Shown here: positions 33,778 to 42,891 of the stretch, in pieces | Layout: the number at the start of each line of letters is the position of its first letter | Position numbering within the stretch: the first letter of the stretch is position 1 | NCBI RefSeq assembly: GCF_009905725.1 | Contig: NZ_JAAAKV010000003.1 | Span: 400,808-464,807 of the forward strand | Direction: 5' to 3' | DNA length: 64,000 nt | Origin: Emticicia sp. CRIBPO | GTDB taxonomy: Bacteria > Bacteroidota > Bacteroidia > Cytophagales > Spirosomataceae | Program-made: the position numbers and the translations under genes | Notes under the pieces: model-generated | What the model was told of the DNA's origin: nothing | Seen by the model: only the letters and a program-made list of their open reading frames with translations | Database searches by the model: none

Positions 33778-34968
33778 TCAGTTTTTGGCCAGTGTATAAA
33801 TCTCCCCATCCGAATGATTACAGATATAAAACTCATTATTGAGGTCCTCGCCGAATGCCGAGATAGCGGGAGTGCCGCTGATGGTTACCGCACTTGGAGT
33901 AGCTTTTCCGTCCTGATAATCCAGTACAAATATTTTACCGCTGACGTAATCCCCGAAAATGTATTTCCCTTTCAGTTCCGGCCATTTTTTTCCCCTGTAA
34001 ACATACCCTCCGGTCACTGACCTGCCATCGCTGCCCTGTTTGTAGAACCAGACAGGAGGTAACAGACCTGGCGTATTGCAATCAGGTTTACTGTCGCGGC
34101 CGTGGTAACATTCATTGGCTTCCATGATTTTCCAGCCGTAGTTGCCACCTTTGACGATGATGTCGATTTCTTCCACACTGTTTTGTCCCACATCTCCGGT
34201 CCAAAGGGTGTTGGTGGTCCGGTCAAAACTGAATCTCCAGGGATTTCTGAGGCCATAGGCATAGATTTCTTCTACAAAACCCTCCTTGTTGCCTGCATAA
34301 GGATTATCTGCAGGAATGCCGTAATTCCCTTTGTCGCGGGCATTCACGTCTATTCTCAGCATTTTGCCGAGATAGGCCTTTTTGTTCTGTGAGTTATTGT
34401 GAGGGTCGGCCCAGCTGCCGCCATCACCGGTAGAAATGTAAAGCAAACCGTCGTTCCCGAAAGCCAGCTGCCCGCCGTTATGATTGGAGTAAGGATCATC
34501 AAAAGTAAACAGGATTGTTTCGCTTTCAGGATCAGCAACTGTTTTGTCGGCAGACACTTTGAAGCGGGAAACCACCGTTTTGCGGTTATCGCCCCTGCCT
34601 CCGATATAGTTTACAAAGAAGTACCCGTTTTTTTCATAATCAGGATGAAACGCCAGGCCCAGAAGTCCCATTTCACCACCATACTGTACTTTCTTTTTAA
34701 TATCCAGGAAAATGGCAGCCGTTGAAACATCCGGTTTATTCCTGAAAACCTTGATGACTCCTTCCTGTTCTACGACAAAAAGCCGGTCTGATCCGTCAAA
34801 GGCATGGGTAAAATCGACAGGATTGTCAAATTTAAGCTGAGGAAAAGCCTTAACTGCTTTATAACCGGGGGCCACGCTGCTCTCTGTTTGATGAAATTTA
34901 TTTTTGTAAACGAAGGCAGACAGGAATGAAAGAGCCAGGACGCTCATTGCCAGGTTGAATTTTTTCAT
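33778..34968 (-). CDS. PQQ-dependent sugar (glucose/sorbosone) dehydrogenase family protein
   Basis: A 396-residue exported protein of the GSDH beta-propeller family. A hydrophobic N-terminal signal (about residues 5-20) is followed by a six-bladed propeller with the family motifs GGEMGLLGLAFHPDY, YGIPADNPY, YGLRNPWRFSFD and GDVGQNSVEEID. Members oxidise aldoses or other sugars in the periplasm when PQQ is bound. Whether this host makes PQQ is not visible here. The next gene is a clear paralogue, suggesting tandem duplication. The stop codon overlaps the edge of the shared terminator. Confidence 0.9.
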   Translation of the reverse strand: MKKFNLAMSVLALSFLSAFVYKNKFHQTESSVAPGYKAVKAFPQLKFDNPVDFTHAFDGSDRLFVVEQEGVIKVFRNKPDVSTAAIFLDIKKKVQYGGEMGLLGLAFHPDYEKNGYFFVNYIGGRGDNRKTVVSRFKVSADKTVADPESETILFTFDDPYSNHNGGQLAFGNDGLLYISTGDGGSWADPHNNSQNKKAYLGKMLRIDVNARDKGNYGIPADNPYAGNKEGFVEEIYAYGLRNPWRFSFDRTTNTLWTGDVGQNSVEEIDIIVKGGNYGWKIMEANECYHGRDSKPDCNTPGLLPPVWFYKQGSDGRSVTGGYVYRGKKWPELKGKYIFGDYVSGKIFVLDYQDGKATPSAVTISGTPAISAFGEDLNNEFYICNHSDGEIYTLAKN

Positions 34969-35062
34969 GAACTATCATTTAAGATTTATTACGGTAAGTT
35001 CCGCAATAATCTTCTAATTATCAAGCCCGTATTTTGTCTCCTGTTTTTGAAACGGGACAAAA

Positions 35063-35109
35063 GAATAGCCCCCTGAAAGTCTTCATTGTTCGCTTTTAGA
35101 GGGCTATTC
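35063..35109 (-). terminator. Probable terminator of the second dehydrogenase gene
   Basis: Imperfect 17-base arms (GAATAGCCC...CTTTTAG with GGGCTATTC) flank a loop of about 15 bases and lie downstream of the minus-strand gene. The following T-run is weak. Confidence 0.5.
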
Positions 35110-35157
35110 GCTTATAATACAAATGATTATCCTGTATTCTGATTCAACTCCCGCAGA

Positions 35158-36339
35158 TTATTTTTTTACCAGTGTATAAATTTTCCCACCGGAATAATCG
35201 ATCAGGAAAAGCTCATGATCGGCGTCTTCTCCGAATGCCGCAATGGTGCTCACATTGTCGATGGTCACGTCACTTTTGGTGGCAATCTGTTTGCCGTCAT
35301 AATTCAATGCCCAGATTTTACCGCTCACATAGTCTCCGAATACATATTTTCCGACCAGTTCAGGTATTTTCTTGCCCCTGTAAACGGCTCCGCCTGTAAC
35401 CGAGCGACCATCACTGCCTTGTTTATAACTGAAAACCGGCGAGATCAGGCTGGACATGATACAGTTGGCGTTGTTCTGATAACACTCATTACCTTCCTTG
35501 ATCTTCCATCCGAAATTAGCCCCTTTTACAATGATGTCAATTTCTTCCACTTCGTTCTGACCCACATCTCCGGCCCAAAGGTTTTTGGTTTCAGGATCGA
35601 AGCTGAATTTCCATGGATTACGAAGACCATACGCAAAAATCTCTTCCCTGTTGCCAGCTGTGTTGTTTATAAAAGGATTGTCAGCCGGGATGCCATAGTT
35701 GCCTTTGGTGGTGGCGTTTACGTCTACCCTCAGCATTTTACCCAGAAGGTTTTTGAGGTTCTGGGCATTGTTTTGCGGATCGCCGCCGCTTCCGCCGTCG
35801 CCGGTTGCTATATAGAGATAGCCATCCGGTCCAAAAGCAATTTTACCTCCTTTATGGTTGGTATAGGGCTGATCATACGTAAAAAGAATGGTTTCAGAGC
35901 CGGCATTGGCCACACCGCCGGTGGCTTTGTATCTGGCAATTACCGTTTGCCTGGTAGGCTCGCTGCGGTTATAGTTGACATAGAAATAACCGTTGTTTTT
36001 ATAATCAGGATGAAAAGCTAGGCCCAGCAAACCCATCTCTCCGCCCGAAGTGACTTTGCTCCGGATATCCAGGAAAATGCTGGCTTGATCGGCTGTTTCT
36101 TTGTTGTCAAATGCTTTGATGATCCCTTTTTGCTCTACCACATATACTTTGGACGTACCGTCGCCTGCGTGGGTAAATTCTATCGGCATGTCAAAAGTAA
36201 GTTTTGGAAAAGCATCAGCCGGTTTTAAACCTTTAAAGGTGGTTCCCGGTGTTTCGGGATCTGTTTCCGGGTCGGTGGATTTGTCTTTGCAACTGCTGAG
36301 CGGCAGGCTTAATAAGAATAATAGTGTCAGTTTTTTCAT
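35158..36339 (-). CDS. PQQ-dependent sugar dehydrogenase family lipoprotein (paralogue)
   Basis: 393 residues from the ATG at 36339. A longer frame to 36405 exists, but it hides the lipoprotein signal MKKLTLLFLLSLPLSSC. Cys is the lipidation site and a Thr/Pro/Glu-rich linker follows. The propeller carries the same motifs as the neighbour: GGEMGLLGLAFHPDY, YGIPADNPF, YGLRNPWKFSFD and GDVGQNEVEEID. The two proteins are collinear, so this is a tandem duplication with one copy lipid-anchored and the other not. Substrate unknown; the PQQ-type reaction is inferred from the family. Confidence 0.9.
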   Translation of the reverse strand: MKKLTLLFLLSLPLSSCKDKSTDPETDPETPGTTFKGLKPADAFPKLTFDMPIEFTHAGDGTSKVYVVEQKGIIKAFDNKETADQASIFLDIRSKVTSGGEMGLLGLAFHPDYKNNGYFYVNYNRSEPTRQTVIARYKATGGVANAGSETILFTYDQPYTNHKGGKIAFGPDGYLYIATGDGGSGGDPQNNAQNLKNLLGKMLRVDVNATTKGNYGIPADNPFINNTAGNREEIFAYGLRNPWKFSFDPETKNLWAGDVGQNEVEEIDIIVKGANFGWKIKEGNECYQNNANCIMSSLISPVFSYKQGSDGRSVTGGAVYRGKKIPELVGKYVFGDYVSGKIWALNYDGKQIATKSDVTIDNVSTIAAFGEDADHELFLIDYSGGKIYTLVKK

Positions 36340-36514
36340 GGTCAGAACGTTTTGGTCATATTTATCTAAACGGCAAACAGCTTCGTATGTTTTCATAAAG
36401 ACCAATAAATGTCGCTTATTCAGTCAATCCGGGCCGGGCAGGCTGTCATCCTTTTTTCCCGTCCGGCATACTGCCTGGCCGGCTCCCCTCATCCTTTCTC
36501 CTTTCAATCCAATA

Positions 36515-36562
36515 TCACCCACTTTGGGTGAGTAGCAAAAGTTAAAAAAAGTATTATTTTTG
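36515..36562 (+). promoter_or_regulatory. Dyad operator plus -7 box of the propeller sensor kinase
   Basis: The dyad TCACCCA-CTT-TGGGTGA (36515-36531) is centred at 36523. A -7 box TATTTTTG (36555-36562) starts 32 bp later, which is the spacing found at 40371 and within 1 bp of that at 50115. The transcript would start near 36569. A TTG at 36560 lies inside the -7 box, so translation probably begins at the next TTG (36575). Confidence 0.65.
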
Positions 36563-36574
36563 ACGAAAAAAGCT

Positions 36575-39500
36575 TTGAAAAAACTCCTTTATGTCCTCTT
36601 GTTGCTGTGTGTCCGGCAGTACTGTTATGCAGTGGTTCCGGATAACATCAGGCAATGGTCTATCGGAGACGGGCTGAGCCAGAGTGAGGTCCGGACCATT
36701 AACCGCGACAGTCACGGCATGATGTGGTTTGGCACCCTGGACGGGCTCAACAGATTTGACGGCTATGAGTTTAAAAAGTTTGTCAGAAACCCTTTTGACG
36801 AATCAAGCCTCTCGAACGATATCATCAATACTACTTTTGAAGACAGCAACCGGGACATCTGGGTAGGTACCAACAGAGGATTGAACCGCTTTTCGTTTAA
36901 AAAAGGAAATGTGGAGAGAATTAAACTCACAGGAGCACGGGCCGATTATGTGTTTACGATCGCAGAATCTCGGAACGGGAATTTATTGATAGGAACGCAC
37001 AACGACCTCATCAGGGTCACTAAAAAAGGGGATCAATACCTTTCAGCTTCACTTTTGCCTAAAGAACCGCCATCTGATCCTAAATCAAGGGTAAACTATA
37101 TCGGTAAAAGTTCGTCGGGAGGGTATTGGGTTTGTAAAGCCTCCGGTCTTCACAAGATGAATTTTAACAAAAATGATGAAATTACGGGCAACAGGAAATA
37201 CGAGTTTGAAGACATAAAGTTCAAAGAAAACAGGATCAGGAAGTGCCAGGAAGATGCCAGGCAGAACCTTTGGATCGTTTCGGGCTTTCAGCTTTTTATC
37301 CTTAAAAAAGGGGCGTCTGTGATCACCAAAGTGAACTTGCCGGCCGGTTCATTTCCGGAAAGGATCACGACCCTTCTGATTGACAAATACGGGTTATTGT
37401 GGCTTGGGTCTACGAATGAAGGCGTATTCAGGTATAAAATCAATAAAGACGGCACACCGGAAAAACTCGACAGGATTGGAGCGGGAAGTGACAGGCCTAA
37501 TCTGTCAGCGAAAACGATTCTGACCCTGTATGAAAGCAAAGAAATAAATGATGACGATGTTTGGGTAGGAACCAGCGAAGCCGGGGTCTTCCAGTTCAGC
37601 CGTTCCAAAAATAACTACAAACACTGGCATGAACTGCTTAAAAATGAACCGGCTTATTCCAAGTCTATCTTCTCCCTTTGTGCAGCCCGGAACGGGGAAG
37701 TATGGGCCGGTACGCTGGAAGGTTTGCTCCGCTTTAATAAAGATGCCGATGGTTACAAAAAGTTTATAGCAGACCCGAAAAGACCGGAGAGAAATGCCTT
37801 CCAGTCCATTCTCGAAGACCGCAAAGGACGATTGTGGCTGGGAAGCAATGAGGGTTTGTACCAGTTTGACAGGGCCAGGGAAGCCTTTAAACCTTTTGCT
37901 ATCCCAACCGCCAACGGGCATATGCCGATGGTCATGAAGGTCTTTGAAGACAAGGCCGGGGTTATTTGGGTCGGCACGTCCGATTATCTTCTGAAGATCA
38001 ATACCGATGACTCGTTTGACATTATCCAGAATGTGGTTTTTGAAGGGAAAATGTTTAAGATCGGTACGGTGGGGGATATTGAACAGGAATCTGAAAATGC
38101 CTATTGGCTCGGAACAAGCCATGGACTATACTTATTTGACGGCAAAAAGATCATCCGTGCATTTGTGTACAAACCTGATAATCCTAAAGGCCTGATGGAA
38201 AATATCATCCTGGATGTATTTCTGAGTCCGAAAAAAGAGGTCTGGGTGGCCACTACCAAGGGACTGAGCAAAGCAGAGAAAGTAAACGGAAAAATAGAGT
38301 TTAAGCACTACACCGAAAGGAACGGTTTACCCAATTCATTTGTGTACGGGATTCTGACCGACGCCGGAAATAACCTATGGTTCAGCACCAACAAAGGCCT
38401 GGCCGTGCTGAACCCGGCCACGGGAATCATTAAAAACTACCAGGAAAATGACGGCCTGGGAGGCAATGAGTTTAATTCGGGGGCTTTTGCCAAAAGCAGT
38501 ACAGGCGAAATGTTTTTCGGGGGATTAAACGCCCTGGTCAGTTTTAACCCGGATAAATTCATAGAGAATAATCATATTCCGAAACTCTCGGTTTCGTCCC
38601 TGCAACTGGCTGAAAAAGAAGTGAATATAGACAGCCTTGTTTACAACCGGCTGGCTTTGAAAATCCCTTATGATGAGAATAATGTCAGGCTCAGGTTGTC
38701 GTCTCTCGACTTTACCAACCCAGAAAAAAATGAGTATGCCTACAGGATCAGGGGTATTCACGATCAATGGGTAAGCAATGGTAAGCAACGTCAGCTTTCG
38801 TTTTTTGATTTGCCTTACGGCGAATACATCCTGGAGCTTAAGTCATCTAATAACAATAACGTCTGGAATGACCATGACATCCTGACGATTCCGCTTCATA
38901 TTGTGCCGCCGTTTTGGAGAACGTATCTTTTTTATGCCCTGATGTTCCTCCTGGTTTCGGTTCTCATCTATCTTTTTTACCGGAACAGGCTGCAGTCCAA
39001 GCTCAGGTTTTTAGTGGCCATGGAGACCGTCAGGCTGGAAGAGAACGAAAGGGTCCGGAAAATCGCTTCACAGGACATGCATGATGAGTTCGGGAATTCA
39101 CTGACCAGGATTTCGATATTGACGGAATTGATAAAAGCCAAAATCAATCAGAAAAAAGATGACGACGCCCTGAGCTTGCTGACGAAGATCGCAGATAATT
39201 CAAACAGGCTGTACCAGGGCACGAAAGATTTTATATGGTCGATCAATGCCGAAAACGATAATTTGTTTGAAGTGGCGATCCGGATCAAGGATTTTTGTGA
39301 AGAAGTGCTTGATAATTCCGGGAAAACGTTTGATTGCGAAGGCATTTCTGAAAAAATGCGTGAAATCAACCTGAATCCCGGAGCCAGCCGGCATGTCGTC
39401 ATGATCTTTAAGGAAGCCGTGATGAACACCCTGAAACACTCGGAAGCCACCTGTGTGAAGCTGAGTTTTGAAATAGAAACGGACTCGGTACTGATCTGCT

Positions 39501-39658
39501 GGGAAGATAACGGCAAGGGATTTGCCGGATGTGAAAATAAAGGGCTGGGGCTCACCAATATGAAGAACCGTGCAGACAGGATAAAGTCCGTGCTTTCGCT
39601 GGATTCGGACAAAGGGACGAAAGTGATGCTCAGGGCCCCATTTAAACAAAACAAATGA
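36575..39658 (+). CDS. Beta-propeller sensor histidine kinase (Reg_prop, Y_Y_Y, HisKA_3, HATPase_c)
   Basis: A sensor kinase of about 1027 residues from the TTG at 36575. A frame start at the TTG at 36560 adds five residues but lies in the -7 box. The signal peptide is KKLLYVLLLLC... A periplasmic two-propeller region follows with Reg_prop units such as MMWFGTLDGLNRFDG, DIWVGTNRGLNRF and RLWLGSNEGLYQFD. After it come a Y_Y_Y domain, one transmembrane helix, a HisKA_3 domain with the phospho-acceptor in SQDMHDEFGNSL, and a HATPase_c domain. It is followed 42 bp later by its LuxR-type regulator. This is a common Bacteroidota sensor type for polysaccharide or envelope signals. No in-frame ATG lies near the start. 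Confidence 0.9.
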   Translation: MKKLLYVLLLLCVRQYCYAVVPDNIRQWSIGDGLSQSEVRTINRDSHGMMWFGTLDGLNRFDGYEFKKFVRNPFDESSLSNDIINTTFEDSNRDIWVGTNRGLNRFSFKKGNVERIKLTGARADYVFTIAESRNGNLLIGTHNDLIRVTKKGDQYLSASLLPKEPPSDPKSRVNYIGKSSSGGYWVCKASGLHKMNFNKNDEITGNRKYEFEDIKFKENRIRKCQEDARQNLWIVSGFQLFILKKGASVITKVNLPAGSFPERITTLLIDKYGLLWLGSTNEGVFRYKINKDGTPEKLDRIGAGSDRPNLSAKTILTLYESKEINDDDVWVGTSEAGVFQFSRSKNNYKHWHELLKNEPAYSKSIFSLCAARNGEVWAGTLEGLLRFNKDADGYKKFIADPKRPERNAFQSILEDRKGRLWLGSNEGLYQFDRAREAFKPFAIPTANGHMPMVMKVFEDKAGVIWVGTSDYLLKINTDDSFDIIQNVVFEGKMFKIGTVGDIEQESENAYWLGTSHGLYLFDGKKIIRAFVYKPDNPKGLMENIILDVFLSPKKEVWVATTKGLSKAEKVNGKIEFKHYTERNGLPNSFVYGILTDAGNNLWFSTNKGLAVLNPATGIIKNYQENDGLGGNEFNSGAFAKSSTGEMFFGGLNALVSFNPDKFIENNHIPKLSVSSLQLAEKEVNIDSLVYNRLALKIPYDENNVRLRLSSLDFTNPEKNEYAYRIRGIHDQWVSNGKQRQLSFFDLPYGEYILELKSSNNNNVWNDHDILTIPLHIVPPFWRTYLFYALMFLLVSVLIYLFYRNRLQSKLRFLVAMETVRLEENERVRKIASQDMHDEFGNSLTRISILTELIKAKINQKKDDDALSLLTKIADNSNRLYQGTKDFIWSINAENDNLFEVAIRIKDFCEEVLDNSGKTFDCEGISEKMREINLNPGASRHVVMIFKEAVMNTLKHSEATCVKLSFEIETDSVLICWEDNGKGFAGCENKGLGLTNMKNRADRIKSVLSLDSDKGTKVMLRAPFKQNK

Positions 39659-39700
39659 AATGAAGACCACTATCTTTATTTCTTTAAAAAAATTAAACAG

Positions 39701-40348
39701 ATGAAAGACTCAGATTTTCTTATAAATCCTATCAGGATCAGCCTTGTTGAAGACGATGAAATCATCAGGGAAGGATTCTCCGTGCTGCTGAACCAGACCC
39801 CTAAATTCAATGTGGTCAGTACGTATGGCAATTGCGAGGATTTCCTTAAAAATATCAACAATGACAAGCCACAGGTGGTGCTGATGGACATCGAATTACC
39901 GGGCATGAACGGCATCGAAGGCATAGAAAAAGCCAAGAAGATCAACCCGAAAATACAGGTGATTGTGGTGACGGTTTATGAAAACGACGACCTGGTATTC
40001 AAGGCCTTATGTGCCGGAGCAGGCGGATATCTGACCAAAAACGTGCCTTCACAGTACCTGAGTGATGCCATTTTTGAGATCATCAACGGCGGGGCACCGA
40101 TGAGCACGAACATTGCCCGGAAAGTAGTGGCATCCTTTCAGAAAAATCACCATTCGCCTTTGTCGGCCAGGGAAACCGAGGTACTGGAGTTGCTGGCGAA
40201 GGGCAAGAGCTATTCCAACATAGCGGAAGAACTGTTTGTCGAAAAAGAAACCGTCAGGACACACATTAAAAACATCTACTGGAAACTCGAAGTCCACTCC
40301 AAAGCCGAAGCCCTCGAAAAAGCCAAAAAGGAAAAATACATTTCCTGA
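39701..40348 (+). CDS. NarL/LuxR-family response regulator
   Basis: 215 residues. A receiver domain (about 12-130) with acidic pocket VEDDE and phospho-acceptor Asp63 in LMDIELPG comes first. A C-terminal LuxR-type helix-turn-helix (about 150-212) follows with LSARETEVLELLAKG and VEKETVRTHIKNIYWKL. It lies 42 bp after the kinase at 36575 and is its expected partner. The TCACCCA-N3-TGGGTGA dyads at 36515, 40371 and 50145 are candidate binding sites, which would make the pair autoregulatory and put the outer-membrane barrels and the M61 peptidase under its control. Confidence 0.92.
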   Translation: MKDSDFLINPIRISLVEDDEIIREGFSVLLNQTPKFNVVSTYGNCEDFLKNINNDKPQVVLMDIELPGMNGIEGIEKAKKINPKIQVIVVTVYENDDLVFKALCAGAGGYLTKNVPSQYLSDAIFEIINGGAPMSTNIARKVVASFQKNHHSPLSARETEVLELLAKGKSYSNIAEELFVEKETVRTHIKNIYWKLEVHSKAEALEKAKKEKYIS

Positions 40349-40370
40349 TCCGTTCTGCCGTTCATCCAAA

Positions 40371-40418
40371 TCACCCATTTTGGGTTAATAGTTTATGAGG
40401 TAAGGGTAAATACCTTTG
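40371..40418 (+). promoter_or_regulatory. Dyad operator plus -7 box of the barrel operon
   Basis: The dyad TCACCCA-TTT-TGGGTTA (40371-40387), centre 40379, is followed 32 bp later by the -7 box TACCTTTG (40411-40418), a perfect match to TAnnTTTG. The transcript would start near 40425, 17 bp before the ATG at 40442. Confidence 0.7.
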
Positions 40419-40441
40419 CTTCAATAAATTATGAAACAGCT

Positions 40442-42877
40442 ATGATTAAAAAATTACCCTTATGGGTCTTACTCTTTTCGTGGATAAGTACAACCGCCCA
40501 GACTACATTTGAAGGCACCGTCAAAGGAACTGTGCTGGGTTCAGACCAGAAAATGGTGGAGTTTGCCAATGTCATCTTACATCGCTCGGCAGACTCCGTT
40601 TTTGTGAAGGCCACACTCACTGATGCACAGGGAAGATTTGAATTGGACAAGGTGGCGGAAGGGCATTATTTTGTGGTCATTTCCCAGATCGGGTATCAGA
40701 AAACCTATTCCCCGGCCTTTTTTGTCAATACAAACAACAGCACGGTCAATCTCAGCGACCTGCTGATGAAAACAGAAGACAAAAACCTCAAAGAAGTAAC
40801 CGTGAGGGCCACCAAGCCCTTTATTGAGAGAGAACTGGGCAAGGTGATCATCAACGTCGAAAACAGCCTGGTGAGTGCCGGAGCTACGGCCATTGAGGTG
40901 CTGGAGCGATCTCCCGGTTTGTTTGTCGATTCCGACGGACGCATTACTTTCAAGGGGCGTTCAGGCGTCATTGTGATGATTGACGGCAAGCCTTCTCCGC
41001 TTTCTGCTGCCGACCTCGCTACGTATCTGCGAAGCCTGCCTTCCAATGTGATCGAAAAGGTGGAACTGATTGCCAATCCTTCGGCCAAATACGACGCTTC
41101 AGGCAACTCGGGCATTATCAACATCAAGCTGAGAAAAGAGAAAAACCTGGGCACGAACGGCAGCATCAACCTCTCAGCCGGACACGGCAGGTACCATAAA
41201 CTGAACGGCGGAATAACGCTGAATCACCGGACTAAAAAGCTGAATATCTTCGGTAACCTGAATACCGTAGCCAACAAAGGATTTAATAACCTGGTGCTTG
41301 ACCGTAATTTCTCTGAGAACGGCAAAGTGACTGGTGTGTTTTTGCAGAATAATGACATTTCTTTTCCGGTCAAAAGCCTCATTCCGAGGGTAGGGCTGGA
41401 TTATTATGCTACTAAGAAAACTACCCTGGGTGTGGTGGTAAGCGGCCTGGTCAATGAGTTTTCGCCGGGTGGGAACAATAAAACAGATGTGCTGGACGGC
41501 TCAAGGGTCAAAACCGGGAGCTTTGCCACGGTTAATAACACGCAGTCTTCCTGGTATAATTTTGCCGCCAATGCCAACCTGAAACACACGTTTGACTCTA
41601 CCGGCAAGGAGCTCACAGTGGACTTTGATTATGCCAGGTATTTCAATACTTCCGACCAGAATTTCACGACGGACTATTTCAATGCCAAAGATGAATTGCT
41701 CCGGAGAGCCATCCTGATCGGGGATGTGAAAGGCGGTCTCAATCTGTTGTCATTCAAGGCGGATTATGTGATGCCCGTGTCTAAAAAACATAAGATCGAG
41801 ACGGGTCTGAAAACGAGTTTTGTAAAGAATGATAACGATATTAAGTTTTTTGACCGGGTAGGAGAGAATGACCAGTATAACAAAAACCTGAGCAATCACT
41901 TCATATATGATGAAAACATCAATGCGGCCTATCTGAATTTTATCTCACAGGCTGAAAAGGTCAACTGGCAGCTTGGATTAAGGGCTGAACACACCCTGGC
42001 GAATGGCAACCAGATCAATACAGACTCGGCCTTCCATCGCAATTACCTGCAGTTTTTTCCTAGCTTATCGGTCAATTATGACTATTCAAAAAAGCACAGC
42101 CTCAGCCTGACGCTCAGCCGGAGGATTGACAGACCCAACTACCGTCAGCTGAACCCGTTTAAGTTTTTCCTGGATCCGACTACCTACCAGGAGGGCAACC
42201 CGTTCCTGCTGCCCCAGATGACTTATGCGGCGGAAGTTTCTCATACGTTTAATAAGGCTTATACCTTGTCGGTGTCTTATAACCGCACCACCGATTACAT
42301 CGGTTCGGTATTGTTACAAAATGACGCTGACCGTGTGACGATCCAGACAGATAAGAACATCGCTACTTCCAACAATTACGGCCTTGAATTCTCCGCTTCA
42401 AAAAAGATCGGCAAATGGTGGAATTCAAACACTACTCTGAATGCCTTTTATAATGATTTCAAAGGTGTGATAGCCAATGCAAGCCTGAACCAGGGAAGTC
42501 CGTCGTTCAGCATCAACTCGTCCAATTCGTTTGTTTTGCCTGCAAAATCGACCCTGGAAGCCAATATAGTTTATCTGCATAAGCAAACTTATACCATCTC
42601 GTATCTGCAGCCCTTCTTTAATTTTTCAGTGGGATATCAGAAACAGATCCTGAAATCGCAGGGTACCGTCCGGTTGAATGTATCGGATATTTTCTGGAAG
42701 AATTATCCCCGCGGCGGGACAAAGTTTGCGAACATCAACGAGACTTTCGTCAGCAAGCGTGACAGCCGCGTAGCCACGGTGACGCTGACTTACCGTTTCG
42801 GGAAAAATACGGTTGCTCCCGTAAGAAGACGCAGCAGCGGAGCTGAAGAAGAAAAAAGAAGGGTTCAGGTAGGATGA
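40442..42877 (+). CDS. Outer-membrane beta-barrel protein (TonB-receptor-like, OMP_b-brl_3)
   Basis: An 811-residue outer-membrane protein. The signal peptide ends at STTAQ (residue 20). A CarboxypepD_reg-like beta-sandwich (about 25-110), a plug-like domain (about 120-220, with IEVLERSPGLFVDSDG and NPSAKYDASGN) and a long C-terminal barrel of aromatic-ended strands follow. The last residues are an unusual charged tail (RRRSSGAEEEKRR). No TonB box was found. This family usually acts as an outer-membrane exchange barrel without a known ligand. It is the first gene behind the dyad promoter at 40371, and its stop overlaps the first ATG of the next gene. Confidence 0.9.
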   Translation: MIKKLPLWVLLFSWISTTAQTTFEGTVKGTVLGSDQKMVEFANVILHRSADSVFVKATLTDAQGRFELDKVAEGHYFVVISQIGYQKTYSPAFFVNTNNSTVNLSDLLMKTEDKNLKEVTVRATKPFIERELGKVIINVENSLVSAGATAIEVLERSPGLFVDSDGRITFKGRSGVIVMIDGKPSPLSAADLATYLRSLPSNVIEKVELIANPSAKYDASGNSGIINIKLRKEKNLGTNGSINLSAGHGRYHKLNGGITLNHRTKKLNIFGNLNTVANKGFNNLVLDRNFSENGKVTGVFLQNNDISFPVKSLIPRVGLDYYATKKTTLGVVVSGLVNEFSPGGNNKTDVLDGSRVKTGSFATVNNTQSSWYNFAANANLKHTFDSTGKELTVDFDYARYFNTSDQNFTTDYFNAKDELLRRAILIGDVKGGLNLLSFKADYVMPVSKKHKIETGLKTSFVKNDNDIKFFDRVGENDQYNKNLSNHFIYDENINAAYLNFISQAEKVNWQLGLRAEHTLANGNQINTDSAFHRNYLQFFPSLSVNYDYSKKHSLSLTLSRRIDRPNYRQLNPFKFFLDPTTYQEGNPFLLPQMTYAAEVSHTFNKAYTLSVSYNRTTDYIGSVLLQNDADRVTIQTDKNIATSNNYGLEFSASKKIGKWWNSNTTLNAFYNDFKGVIANASLNQGSPSFSINSSNSFVLPAKSTLEANIVYLHKQTYTISYLQPFFNFSVGYQKQILKSQGTVRLNVSDIFWKNYPRGGTKFANINETFVSKRDSRVATVTLTYRFGKNTVAPVRRRSSGAEEEKRRVQVG

Positions 42878-42891
42878 TAAACACGAAAAAT

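Noticed and set aside
35215-36021. A 268-codon plus-strand frame opposite the second sugar dehydrogenase
   Set aside because: The minus-strand gene has full family motifs and a lipobox. The plus-strand frame has no recognisable domain.
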